Positions 43,436 through 50,815 of a stretch of 50,815 nt of DNA are shown piece after piece. The notes beneath the pieces were generated by a model. The model had not been told where the DNA came from and did no database searches. It was given only the letters and a program-made list of their open reading frames with translations. Source of the stretch: Chloroflexota bacterium (lineage in GTDB: Bacteria > Chloroflexota > Anaerolineae > Promineifilales > Promineifilaceae); contig JABFFZ010000036.1 in the NCBI GenBank assembly GCA_013112725.1, forward strand, positions 1 through 50,815, given 5' to 3'. The stretch's first letter is position 1. Each line of letters starts with the position of its first letter. The translations under genes and the position numbers were made by a program.

Positions 43436-44455
43436 ATGGAAATAGAAAGACCAGATTTGAGCCAGGTTGCGCCGGAGGTGGTGGCGTATATTGAGGCGTT
43501 GGAGGCGGAACTGGCGCAGTGCCCTGATGACCAGCCCGAACGCGCCCCCATCCCCCAAGAGCCGCCCACCACCATCAACGTCATTAGCCTCAGCCACCAC
43601 GGCCGTGCCAAACGCACCCCGCGCCACTTCTACGGCCGTCAGCGCCGCGCCGGCATGGGTGTCTTTGACCTGGAAACGACCCCGCCTGACTTCCCCGCCC
43701 ACCTGGCCCTGGCCGACGAAGAGGGTTATTTACTGTTGGTGAGTAATCACGGCCGCGCCTTCCGCCTGCCCGTCACCGCCCTGGTGGAAACCCCCGTCCG
43801 CGCCGCCGGATCGCCGGCATTGGGCAGCCTTTCCCTGCGCGAAAACGAACAGATCGCCGGTATTTTACCGGCGGACGGCGGCAAATACCTGGTCATGGTC
43901 AGCCAGCGGGGGTGGGTACAGCGCGTCCGCGATGGCTACCTGGGCAAGAGCCTGATCAACGGCATGAGCTTTCACAACGTCAAGGATGGCGGGCTGATCA
44001 CGGCCGTCTGCTGGAGCAATGGCGATGGCGACCTGTTCATCGCCACCCGGCAGGGCAAAGGCATTCGCTTCCGCGAGAGCCAGGCGTCGGAGCGGGGCGG
44101 GCTGGGGCTGCGCGTGGAGTTGGGCGATGAGGTGGCGGCGGTCACGGCCGTGTATCCCCACAGCCGCGTTTTCATGATCACCCACGACGGCAAAGGGACG
44201 GTGCGCCAGATGGAAACCTTTGCCGCCAACAAAGCGCCTGGCGCCGGCGGCAAGGCGGTGATGAAAACGGAAAAACTGATTGGCGCATTGACTGTCAACG
44301 ACGGCGATGACCTGTTCATCATCTCCCAACTGGGCAAAATCATCCGTTTCCCCGCCGATGACGTACCCGCCAAAGAAGGGGCCGTCCAGGGTGTGAACTG
44401 TATGGCACTGCGGAATGATGAGGTCACGGCCGTGACCATTGCCAAAGGTTCATAA
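43436..44455 (+). CDS. Free-standing DNA gyrase A C-terminal-domain (beta-pinwheel) protein
   Basis: A 339-residue protein. A short N-terminal helix (EVVAYIEALEAELAQC) is followed by RHFYGRQRRAGMGVFDLET and about six GyrA-type blades: LADEEGYLLLVSNHGRAFRLP, GGKYLVMVSQRGWVQRV, GDLFIATRQGKGIRF, SRVFMITHDGKGTVRQM and DLFIISQLGKIIRFP, with closing QGVNCMALRNDEVTAV. This is the DNA-wrapping domain of GyrA or ParC without the breakage-reunion domain or catalytic Tyr. ATG with AGGAG upstream, 16 nt after the toxin gene. Five octamers inside. It could wrap DNA or modulate gyrase; that is inference. Confidence 0.83.
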   Translation: MEIERPDLSQVAPEVVAYIEALEAELAQCPDDQPERAPIPQEPPTTINVISLSHHGRAKRTPRHFYGRQRRAGMGVFDLETTPPDFPAHLALADEEGYLLLVSNHGRAFRLPVTALVETPVRAAGSPALGSLSLRENEQIAGILPADGGKYLVMVSQRGWVQRVRDGYLGKSLINGMSFHNVKDGGLITAVCWSNGDGDLFIATRQGKGIRFRESQASERGGLGLRVELGDEVAAVTAVYPHSRVFMITHDGKGTVRQMETFAANKAPGAGGKAVMKTEKLIGALTVNDGDDLFIISQLGKIIRFPADDVPAKEGAVQGVNCMALRNDEVTAVTIAKGS

Positions 44456-44465
44456 ACGTTCGTTC

Positions 44466-44512
44466 GTAGTAGGCGATTCATCGCCTTCTGCTGGCGATAA
44501 ATCGCCTACTAC
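44466..44512. repeat. 20-bp-stem hairpin before the amidohydrolase gene
   Basis: GTAGTAGGCGATT (44466-44478) and AATCGCCTACTAC (44500-44512) pair perfectly, with an inner ATCGCC/GGCGAT pair around TTCTGCT, giving a nearly continuous 20-bp stem with one mismatch. No T tract follows, so a REP-like element is as likely as a terminator. Confidence 0.75.
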
Positions 44513-44532
44513 AAACAGGAAGAGGAGAAAGT

Positions 44533-45717
44533 ATGTTAGACAAAGCCAGAGAACTGCAAGATGAATTGATCCGTTTGCGGCGGGATATTCACGCCAATCC
44601 TGAACTGGGATTCCGCGAATTCCGCACGGCCGCGCTGGTGGCCGATACGCTGCACGAGTTGGGCATTCCGGTGCAAACCGGCGTCGGCCGTACCGGCGTG
44701 GTGGGCACCATTGGCAGCGGCAGCGGCCCCACCATCGCCATCCGCGCCGATATGGACGCCCTGCCCATCTGGGAAAAGACCGACCAAACCTATGCCTCCC
44801 AGAACGACGGCGTCATGCACGCCTGCGGCCACGATTCCCACACCGCCATGCTGCTCGGTGCGGCGCATCTGCTCAAACAAAGTCTGGTCGCCGAACAATG
44901 GCAGGGCACCGTGCGCCTGCTCTTCCAACCCTCGGAAGAATCGTCTGATGAAAGTGGCATCAGCGGCGCAACCGCCATGATTACCGACGGCGCGCTAGAG
45001 GGCATAGATGCGGTCATCGCCCTGCATGTGGCCTCACACCGGCCGGCAGGAGAAATTGCTTTTCACGATGGCTATTCGCTGGCCAATGTCGATTCCTTTG
45101 AGGCGTGGCTGTACGGCGATGGTGGGCACGGCGCGTATCCGCACCGGGGCAGCGACCCGCTGTTCATGCTCAGCGCCATCCTGCCGGTGTTGTATGGCAT
45201 CCCCTCGCGGCGCATCAATCCGCTACGGCCGTGTGTGGTCAGTCTGGGCGAGATCAGCGGCGGCGCCGCCTCCAACGTCATCCCCAACCAGGTGTACATT
45301 CAGGGCACGCTCCGTTCCCACGACGCCGATGTGCGCGAGCAGCTTTGGGCCGAAGTGGAAGCCGCCCTCAAACTGAGCGAGAGCATGGGCGGCCGTTACA
45401 AATTTAACCTCATCAAAGGGTATCCGGCCATGTTTAATGACGCCGGCGTGAACAATTGGATGCGTGGTGTGGCTAAAGATTTAGTCGGGGAATCGGCCAT
45501 TGTTAACAATGAGTTTGGCATGGGCGCGGAGGATTTTGCCTACATGACCCAACAGGCGAAGGGGGCCATGTTTATGCTGGGCGCGGCCATTGATGACGGC
45601 CTGATTCGCAACCACCACACCGACATTTTTGACATTGACGAGCGGGTGTTGCCCGTAGGCGCGGCTATCCTGGCCGAAACGGCGCGCCGCTTTGTGACCG
45701 GGCAACTGGGTAATTGA
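44533..45717 (+). CDS. M20-family metallo-amidohydrolase (HipO-like)
   Basis: A 394-residue enzyme that hydrolyses N-acyl amino acids or related amides with a two-metal site. LRRDIHANPELGFREF opens the protein; ADMDALPIWEKT has the first metal Asp region; MHACGHDSHTAMLLGAA carries the His and Asp ligands; LFQPSEES the catalytic Glu; EFGMGAEDFAYMTQQ and RNHHTDIFDID the C-terminal ligands. The lid domain (about 185-295) is present. ATG has AGAGGAG upstream. Stop codon TGA (45715-45717) is provided by a GGGTAATT repeat. Substrate unknown; an amidohydrolase acting on peptides from outside would fit the peptide importer, but the genes are far apart. Confidence 0.9.
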   Translation: MLDKARELQDELIRLRRDIHANPELGFREFRTAALVADTLHELGIPVQTGVGRTGVVGTIGSGSGPTIAIRADMDALPIWEKTDQTYASQNDGVMHACGHDSHTAMLLGAAHLLKQSLVAEQWQGTVRLLFQPSEESSDESGISGATAMITDGALEGIDAVIALHVASHRPAGEIAFHDGYSLANVDSFEAWLYGDGGHGAYPHRGSDPLFMLSAILPVLYGIPSRRINPLRPCVVSLGEISGGAASNVIPNQVYIQGTLRSHDADVREQLWAEVEAALKLSESMGGRYKFNLIKGYPAMFNDAGVNNWMRGVAKDLVGESAIVNNEFGMGAEDFAYMTQQAKGAMFMLGAAIDDGLIRNHHTDIFDIDERVLPVGAAILAETARRFVTGQLGN

Positions 45718-45758
45718 GTAATTGGGTAATTGAGTAATTACCCAATTACCCAATTACT
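45706..45758. repeat. GGGTAATT-family hairpin between convergent genes
   Basis: ACTGGGTAATTGAGTAATTG... followed by inverted AATTACCCAATTACCC forms a long stem between the convergent amidohydrolase and nuclease genes and contains the amidohydrolase stop codon. It may serve as a bidirectional terminator. Confidence 0.8.
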
Positions 45759-48700
45759 CTCTCCACTTACGGCCGTACCCCCACACCACCACGCCACAAA
45801 CCATCATCAGCAGCAACAATAGCCAGGGAATAGCAGCCGTTTGCGTGTGGAATGATTGCAGGGTCACGGCCGTGGGCGTGAACACCAGCCGGTAATCTTC
45901 CACCTCCCCTTCAACCGCCACCCCCGTTGGCCCGGAACCACACGCCGCATACAACCGCACCCGCAGATGGTAAGAGTGCGTGGGAGTAGGCGGCCCAGGC
46001 GGCGGGTCAAACGCACCGGCCGGAACTTCAAAGCTGTAATTGCCGCTACCTGTCGTTTCGCCGCGAATGGTGTACTCCAGATTCTCTGGCGCGTCGCTGT
46101 CATCAAACGCGCCATCCCCATTCCAATCAATCCAGGCATAGAGACAGCCATTGCCACTGCCCGTCACCGTGATGTCCAGTGAGCCGCCGCCCGGGCCCGG
46201 CTGCCACTGCCCGCCAGGGCCAGAGCCGGGGCCACGCTGCACGCCATCATCAGAGGCATCATCTGCGCCCAAGGTATGCACATTATCTGCGTCCCGTAAC
46301 GTCCCCAACCGGATAACACCGCTGCCGACGTGCCAGGCCGTGCCATACACGCTGTCCAGGTCACTGTAATCGGCCGATGCTCCCAAATCTAACCCAATAA
46401 TTACCGGATCATGGTCAGAAGCCCGATACGGGTCTGGGCCATACAACGAGATCAATTGCCCGGCCGATTTGAACTCCATGTTGTAATCCAGGGCGGAGGG
46501 TTCATCGGTATTGATATGCCAGGTAGTTGCACCCACCACCTGCGCCGTCAGGCTGGAGCTGCTCAGGGCATAATCCAATTGCCCGGCCTGCGCGCCAAAG
46601 ACGTAGGAGTAGACGCCGGGGTTGATGTCCGCTACCAGGTTGGTATAGCCGTTGCTGCGCAAAAAGGTGATGGGGTCTTCTCTGGCGTAGGAATTCAGGT
46701 CGCCGATGATGAGGAAGTCGGAGTCGCCGCTGCCGGTAGGGTCGGTTGCCAGCCAGTTGTGTAGTTGCGCAGCAGCCATGAGGCGGGTGAGGTTGCAGTT
46801 GCCCTGCCCGTCGCCGGTATCCGGGTCATTGGGGAAGACGTTGTCGGGGTCATCCACCGTGCCATCGTTACAATCGCTGCCTTTTGATTTGAGATGGTTG
46901 ACGACGACGGTAAAGGTTTCACCAACGGCCGTGAAGGTGGCGGCTAATGGCTGGCGGTTGCGGGCGGCAAATGCGCCTGTGCCATCAGTAGCGACACTGG
47001 TGAGGGTCACGGCCGTTGGCCGGTAAATCAGCCCCACCGCAATCTCATCACCGCCTAACGCAGGCAGGCCAGGATCAACATAGGCGTAAGTTCCGGCTCC
47101 GGCCACGGCGTTCAGGCCGTCTACCAGATCGGCAATGGCGCTGGTGGGATCATAACCGTCATTTTCAATTTCCATCAGGCCAATGATGTCGGCATTTAGG
47201 GCCAAGATGGCCGGGATGATTTTGTCGCTTTGGCGGGTGAATTCTTCCGGGCTGGATGCGCCGCGTGAAGTGGGGAAACCACCGCCCATCCCATCGCCAT
47301 TGAAGTAGTTGAGGACGTTGAAACTGGTGACACGCAGGGTCCCGCTGATAGGTATAGGCGCAGTCAGGCGGGGATTGGCAGAGGTGTGGGTGGGCGGCGT
47401 CGTCGGGTGCAGCCGGTAGTTGTCTGTGCCGGGGAAGCCAGACCAGCTATAGGTGAGGATGCCGGTGATGCCGCTGACGCTATCGCCGCCGCGGATGGTA
47501 TTCACGGCCGTCAACCCCGGCGCAGGATGGATGATGGGATCGGGGTTTTGGGCAGCACGGCCGTCATCCAAAATCAGCATGTTGCGCAGGTTGTCTGCCA
47601 GCATGGTCTGGGCGGGCAGGCCAGGGCTGACGACGTTGGTGGGAATGGTGAGACGGCCGTTGCTCAACACCAGTTCCCCGTACCGTCCTAGAAAATAGTT
47701 CTCGTTCACCGTTAACGTCTGCGGCAGTGTCACCAACATCCCTTCAGCCCGTTCCAGGTAGGTGGTGGAGGAAAAAGGCAGGGTGAGCGTGAGGGGGGTG
47801 GACACGGCCGTGTCGTCACACACCTCCACCCGGTACACATCGCCCAATTCCGTCAGACCGAAATACTCGGCTACCGTGCCCGTCGCTCGCACCCGCTGCC
47901 CTACGTTCACATTCACCCACAGCGCCGGGAAGTTGTCATACACAAAGACCCCCTCGGATGTGTCCGGATCGCCATCTACATCCTCATCTTCCTCCTGCAC
48001 ATAAAAACCGCGTATCGTCGCCTCCGCCTGGAAATCGCCCACGACCACCCCTTCGATGGTGTGAACCTGCCCCACCAACAGGCTGTCCATGCTGCTGCCC
48101 TGAATGGTATGAATACGCGCCGCCGGCTGCCCGCAGTGGTAACACCCGGCAAACTGACTGCCGTTAACTTGTGTGCCAGGGGAAAAGATCGCCCCGTTGG
48201 AACCCACGGCCGTGCTGTGCTGCACCAACGGTAATAATCCAGTGATGTCAGGGTCACGGGTTAAGGATTGATTATTGTTCCCTTCTGAACCATAGCTGAC
48301 AATAGCCTGGGCTTCCGTACCATCGTGCAGCGTTATCGTATCGCCGGCATTGTTCAATGCCAGGGTGCTACTGCTGGCGATTTGTACCTGGGCGCTGCCA
48401 AAACTGCCGGTAGGCGTGCCGCCGCCAAATATGACGATAGCACAGCCATCGGAAATGATGGTGTTGGCCGGGAAGGTATGCCTGGTACCGACTAAATCGG
48501 ACAAAGTCCAGCCGGAAATATCTAGATCAGCGCCGGTATTGTTCACAATTTCTATAAACTCGTCTTGGGTGATATTTACCACGCCATCCCCATTGGCATC
48601 ACCATTAACCGGGTCAGGGTCGGCATAGATTTCGTTGATGATGGCAAAGCCGGTGGAAAAGCGCCAGGTGTAATCGGCGGCCATGTTGTCGGGCGGGTCG

Positions 48701-49674
48701 TCGCTGTCATCGTCCGTTACCTGGGCGGCGGGCAGGGTGACGGTACAGCTTTCGTTAGGCAGGAAGTCGGCGTGGGGCAGGCTGTACGCCAGGTTATCAC
48801 CGGTAATGGGGGTGATATTTTGGAGGCCGCTCAAAGAACAAATGATGGGCACGGTACCGGCAATTGTGACGGCTTCGTTGAAGGTGACGGTCAGGGGCAC
48901 ATCCACAGTCTGGCCAATGGCGTTTGCCAATGGCGTGTGGCTGCTGACCACCGGTGGAAAATCGCTGACAAATGTGCCGGTAATGCTCAGATCATCAATG
49001 CCCACCCACTCATCATTGCCAACGGCGTTGGTGGTCATGATGCGCAGCATCACCAGCGGTTGGTTATCGGCGGCAGCGGGCAAGGTGATGGAAACGGCCG
49101 TGACCAACCCAGCCTGATTTGGCCCGGTCGTGGCATCCGGCACAAAAGCTGCCGGCACGTTGATGAAATTACCCGTTCCACCCACACGGAAATGTAACGC
49201 CATCGGTTGTATGGCGTCATCAGCCGAACCATCAATATCACGCAGGTTGTAAGTCACCTGAATGTTTTCGTAGTTGAGGGTGTTCAAGTGAATGAGCAGA
49301 TAGGGGGCATCGGCCGCGCCCGATCCTTGCAAGGCCACCACCGTATCGGCTAAATGAAATTCAGCCACCCCGCCGGTTGCCAGGGTGTTGGGGTTGGTCT
49401 GGTTGGCGATCACGTCAATTGTGGGCGTGGCATCATCCATTAAAATCGTTTGCGGGTCTGTGCCGGTAGCTCCGGTCAGGCCATCTCCCTGAAAGCCCAT
49501 GATACCCGGCACACCGGCCCAATCGTCGTTGGCAGTGATGAGGTTGGGATTGCTCCAATCCTGGGCAAAGGGCAGGGGTTGGGCGGTGTTGTCGGCCTGT
49601 GTACGGCCGTTACCCAACCCCACGAACAACAGGCAACCCAAACAAAACAAAGTGATCTGGCGCACACGCGACAT
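45754..49674 (-). CDS. Large secreted ExeM/NucH-like nuclease with lamin-tail and GEVEDY domains
   Basis: A 1306-residue exported protein. Signal peptide (about 1-28, ITLFCLGCLLFVGLG). Beta-rich region to about 340, then a lamin-tail domain (FAIINEIYADPDP... DEFIEIVNNTGADLDISGWTLSDL). An OB-like segment follows (TIEGVVVGDFQ..., VRATGTVAEYFGLTEL). The endonuclease/exonuclease/phosphatase domain spans about 790-1120: VTSFNVLNYFNG, LMEIENDGYD, VVVNHLKSKGSDC, LIIGDLNSYAREDP and ASDHDPVIIGLDL supply metal and catalytic His residues. A calcium-type beta domain with GEVEDYRLVF precedes a C-terminal helix and basic tail that probably anchors it. ATG 49674 has GGAGGG upstream. Likely degrades extracellular DNA. 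Twelve octamers inside. Confidence 0.9.
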   Translation of the reverse strand: MSRVRQITLFCLGCLLFVGLGNGRTQADNTAQPLPFAQDWSNPNLITANDDWAGVPGIMGFQGDGLTGATGTDPQTILMDDATPTIDVIANQTNPNTLATGGVAEFHLADTVVALQGSGAADAPYLLIHLNTLNYENIQVTYNLRDIDGSADDAIQPMALHFRVGGTGNFINVPAAFVPDATTGPNQAGLVTAVSITLPAAADNQPLVMLRIMTTNAVGNDEWVGIDDLSITGTFVSDFPPVVSSHTPLANAIGQTVDVPLTVTFNEAVTIAGTVPIICSLSGLQNITPITGDNLAYSLPHADFLPNESCTVTLPAAQVTDDDSDDPPDNMAADYTWRFSTGFAIINEIYADPDPVNGDANGDGVVNITQDEFIEIVNNTGADLDISGWTLSDLVGTRHTFPANTIISDGCAIVIFGGGTPTGSFGSAQVQIASSSTLALNNAGDTITLHDGTEAQAIVSYGSEGNNNQSLTRDPDITGLLPLVQHSTAVGSNGAIFSPGTQVNGSQFAGCYHCGQPAARIHTIQGSSMDSLLVGQVHTIEGVVVGDFQAEATIRGFYVQEEDEDVDGDPDTSEGVFVYDNFPALWVNVNVGQRVRATGTVAEYFGLTELGDVYRVEVCDDTAVSTPLTLTLPFSSTTYLERAEGMLVTLPQTLTVNENYFLGRYGELVLSNGRLTIPTNVVSPGLPAQTMLADNLRNMLILDDGRAAQNPDPIIHPAPGLTAVNTIRGGDSVSGITGILTYSWSGFPGTDNYRLHPTTPPTHTSANPRLTAPIPISGTLRVTSFNVLNYFNGDGMGGGFPTSRGASSPEEFTRQSDKIIPAILALNADIIGLMEIENDGYDPTSAIADLVDGLNAVAGAGTYAYVDPGLPALGGDEIAVGLIYRPTAVTLTSVATDGTGAFAARNRQPLAATFTAVGETFTVVVNHLKSKGSDCNDGTVDDPDNVFPNDPDTGDGQGNCNLTRLMAAAQLHNWLATDPTGSGDSDFLIIGDLNSYAREDPITFLRSNGYTNLVADINPGVYSYVFGAQAGQLDYALSSSSLTAQVVGATTWHINTDEPSALDYNMEFKSAGQLISLYGPDPYRASDHDPVIIGLDLGASADYSDLDSVYGTAWHVGSGVIRLGTLRDADNVHTLGADDASDDGVQRGPGSGPGGQWQPGPGGGSLDITVTGSGNGCLYAWIDWNGDGAFDDSDAPENLEYTIRGETTGSGNYSFEVPAGAFDPPPGPPTPTHSYHLRVRLYAACGSGPTGVAVEGEVEDYRLVFTPTAVTLQSFHTQTAAIPWLLLLLMMVCGVVVWGYGRKWRE

Positions 49675-49804
49675 GTTTCCCTCCATTTGGCAGGCCGGTT
49701 CTACGGCCGTTGCCGTTCAAAAATGATAGGATTTGTTGTACTACATTGATGGCTACTGATTGGCAGCCATTATACTATCAATGGTTTGCGTTCGTAAACT
49801 GTGA

Positions 49805-49925
49805 TTTGTTGAATAAATCCGGCGGCTGAAACCGCAGCTGCCTGAGGCAAAGCTGACCTTCGTCAGCTGGGCGCAGACCGCGAAGGCGGTCTTTGCTGAC
49901 GTAGCCGCGAATTTATTCGCCCGGC
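49805..49925. repeat. Multi-hairpin palindromic element upstream of the methyltransferase
   Basis: The outer pair GAATAAAT (49811) and ATTTATTC (49911) closes a region containing CGGCTGAAACCG, CAGCTGCCTGAGGCAAAGCTG, AGCTGACCTTCGTCAGCT and AGACCGCGAAGGCGGTCT, each a hairpin. The element is about 110 nt of nested stems. It resembles REP-like clusters at 4423-4536 and may be transcribed. Confidence 0.6.
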
Positions 49926-49927
49926 GT

Positions 49928-49955
49928 AGATTACCGATCACCGATTATCGGTTAC
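49928..49955. repeat. CGGTAATC-family repeats before the methyltransferase
   Basis: AGATTACCGATCACCGATTATCGGTTAC carries direct and inverted units of the family seen in the carboxylase operon and the riboswitch. It ends 9 nt before ATG 49965 and leaves no room for a usual Shine-Dalgarno. Confidence 0.7.
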
Positions 49956-49964
49956 AATTCCCCC

Positions 49965-50651
49965 ATGATATGGGTTGGTATGGTTGTGGGTGTGCTGTTA
50001 CTGGGGGTATTGTTGTATTACCTGCTGGTGGTGACGGAGGGGGTGTTTCTGGGGCGGCGGCTGGTGGTATGGTTATATGACCGGGTAGCAGGTACATATG
50101 ACGCCCGCAAAGCGGTTGACCCTGACTATGAGGCGTTTTTTCTGGCACGGCCGTTGCAACACCACCTGAAACACATCCCCAATCCGCTCATTCTGGACGT
50201 AGCCACGGGCACGGGGCGGCTGCCGGTCGCTTTGCTGGCAGAACCGCTGTTTCACGGCCGTGTCATTGGCCTGGATGCGTCTGGGAAAATGCTGGCGGTG
50301 GCGGCGGATAAGCTACGGCCGTACCAGTTCCGCGCCGCCCTGGTGCAGCAAACGGCCGACCGGCTGCCTTTTCCGGCAAATTCATTTGCAGCCGTCACCT
50401 GTCTGGAAGCCTTAGAATTTTTCCCGGATGACGAAACGGCCGTGTATGAGATGGTGCGTGTCCTCAAACCGGGCGGCATTTTGCTGGTGACGCGGCGCAA
50501 AGGCGCCTGGGGCAAAGCATTCCTGTACCACTACCGGACGGTGGCCCAATTTGAAGCTTTTTTAAGGGTAATCGGGCTGGAAAAGGTGTATACTGTGCCC
50601 TGGCAGCAAGAGTATGATCAGGTGTACGGCCGTAAACGCCACGAAGGATGA
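49965..50651 (+). CDS. Membrane-anchored class I SAM-dependent methyltransferase
   Basis: A 228-residue protein. One N-terminal membrane helix (MVVGVLLLGVLLYYLLVVTEG) precedes a methyltransferase core: VAGTYDARK, LILDVATGTGRLPVALL (motif I), VIGLDASGKMLAVAADKL (motif II), TADRLPFPANSFAAVTCLEALEFFPD (motif IV) and VLKPGGILLVTRR. It belongs to the UbiE-like Methyltransf_11 branch. A membrane substrate such as a lipid or quinone is inferred. ATG at 49965 lies right after a repeat. Its stop falls in a small hairpin. Five octamers inside or at its end. Confidence 0.82.
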   Translation: MIWVGMVVGVLLLGVLLYYLLVVTEGVFLGRRLVVWLYDRVAGTYDARKAVDPDYEAFFLARPLQHHLKHIPNPLILDVATGTGRLPVALLAEPLFHGRVIGLDASGKMLAVAADKLRPYQFRAALVQQTADRLPFPANSFAAVTCLEALEFFPDDETAVYEMVRVLKPGGILLVTRRKGAWGKAFLYHYRTVAQFEAFLRVIGLEKVYTVPWQQEYDQVYGRKRHEG

Positions 50652-50663
50652 AATTCATCCTTC
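50643..50663. repeat. Hairpin carrying the methyltransferase stop codon
   Basis: GAAGGATGAA and TTCATCCTTC form a perfect 10-bp stem (50643-50663). The stop TGA lies in it. No T tract follows. Confidence 0.55.
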
Positions 50664-50694
50664 ATAATCCATAATTCCATAAAGGAGACACCTC

Positions 50695-50815
50695 GTGAAA
50701 AAAATATGGTTTTTGACAATTTTTATTGTGTTGGGCTTTTTCCTGGTACTCTTTCCAACCATTTCAAAAGGGCAGGATATAGCAGAGGCAGAATTGCCAA
50801 CAACCCCACCCACAG
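50695..50815 (+). CDS. Start of a secreted protein cut by the window edge
   Basis: GTG at 50695 is preceded by AAAGGAG at a 7-nt distance. The first 40 residues read a signal peptide (MKKIWFLTIFIVLGFFLVLF, then PTISKGQDIAEAELPTTPPT) with a basic start and a long hydrophobic core, followed by a Pro/Thr-rich linker. The frame is open to the edge. Nothing further can be said about its function. Confidence 0.75.
   Translation, partial: MKKIWFLTIFIVLGFFLVLFPTISKGQDIAEAELPTTPPT

Larger units (their letters stand above)
145..50633. repeat. Dispersed highly iterated palindrome ACGGCCGT (about 110 copies)
   Basis: The exact octamer ACGGCCGT was counted by hand about 110 times from 145-152 to 50626-50633, roughly one per 460 bp. 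At about 57 % GC one or two are expected. Copies occur in coding and noncoding DNA. In genes they are read as Thr-Ala-Val, as X-Gly-Arg (X = Asn, Asp, Tyr, His) or across Arg-Pro, depending on frame. The opp operon (12.5-19.3 kb) holds only two. The distribution resembles HIP1 (GCGATCGC) of cyanobacteria in style, but with a different sequence. Confidence 0.9.

Noticed and set aside
3831..45758. Short tandem repeats considered as replication iterons
   Set aside because: They are dispersed over 40 kb, of several unrelated families, and no replication initiator or DnaA-box cluster was seen.
1..50815. tRNA, rRNA and prophage genes
   Set aside because: No T-loop or acceptor patterns, no ribosomal RNA motifs and no phage structural genes were recognised by eye. 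A covariance search would settle the tRNA question.

Overview
This 50.8 kb window looks like a chromosomal segment of a filamentous or anaerobic-type Chloroflexota bacterium (inference from gene content and repeat style; no rRNA, tRNA or CRISPR locus was seen). GC content is roughly 55-58 % by eye. The most striking property is not a gene. The octamer palindrome ACGGCCGT occurs about 110 times by hand count, where one or two would be expected by chance, in genes and between genes. Several families of short tandem repeats (GGGTAATT, GGAGATT, CGGTAATC, GCAAGTGGCAGGT) and many small perfect hairpins fill intergenic gaps. They also sit in frame inside proteins and even inside a riboswitch.

Layout, left half. 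1-500: tail of a possible transposase, then a four-copy tandem array built from ACGGCCGT terminator-like hairpins. 504-2650 (-): decayed SARP/BTAD-TPR regulator. 2797-10195 (-): six-gene envelope glycosylation operon (two GT-C type membrane glycosyltransferases, a related membrane protein, two family-2 glycosyltransferases, a zinc-motif SAM methyltransferase), with a promoter at its head. 10394-11152 (+): HAD hydrolase. 11165-12400 (-): response regulator with a roadblock-like domain. 12530-19348 (-): complete Opp/Dpp peptide ABC transporter (F, D, C, B, then substrate-binding lipoprotein) driven by a near-consensus promoter with a 310-nt structured leader. 19754-21793 (-): HEXXH metallopeptidase-like protein and a TPR protein. 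22001 (+): UbiE/MenG.

Middle. 22736-28848 (+): promoter, SAM-I riboswitch with an intrinsic terminator, DUF4259 protein, unknown protein, Gmad2-type lipoprotein and full-length cobalamin-dependent methionine synthase metH. These may form one SAM-controlled unit. 28918-29776: DUF6883/DUF4926 pair and a P-loop remnant. 29883-30980: serine-hydrolase-fold lipoprotein lacking its catalytic serine. 30995-36907 (-): der, cdaR, cdaA (c-di-AMP synthesis) and a large TPR protein.

Right half. 37037 (+): small membrane protein, probably leaderless. 37533-41235 (+): three-subunit acyl-CoA carboxylase (carboxyltransferase, biotin carboxylase, biotin carrier) with repeat-filled gaps. 41354-43419: a HigBA module whose toxin is broken by a nonsense codon and a 95-bp MITE, a CYTH protein and a RelE-type module. 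43436: free-standing GyrA C-terminal-domain protein. 44533: M20 amidohydrolase. 45754-49674 (-): 1306-residue secreted ExeM/NucH-like nuclease. 49965: membrane-anchored methyltransferase. 50695 to the edge: start of a secreted protein.

The best candidates for something undescribed are the ACGGCCGT system and its use as terminator arrays, the repeat-expanded SAM riboswitch heading a DUF4259 operon, the structured opp leader, and the way short repeats have been absorbed in frame into conserved enzymes.
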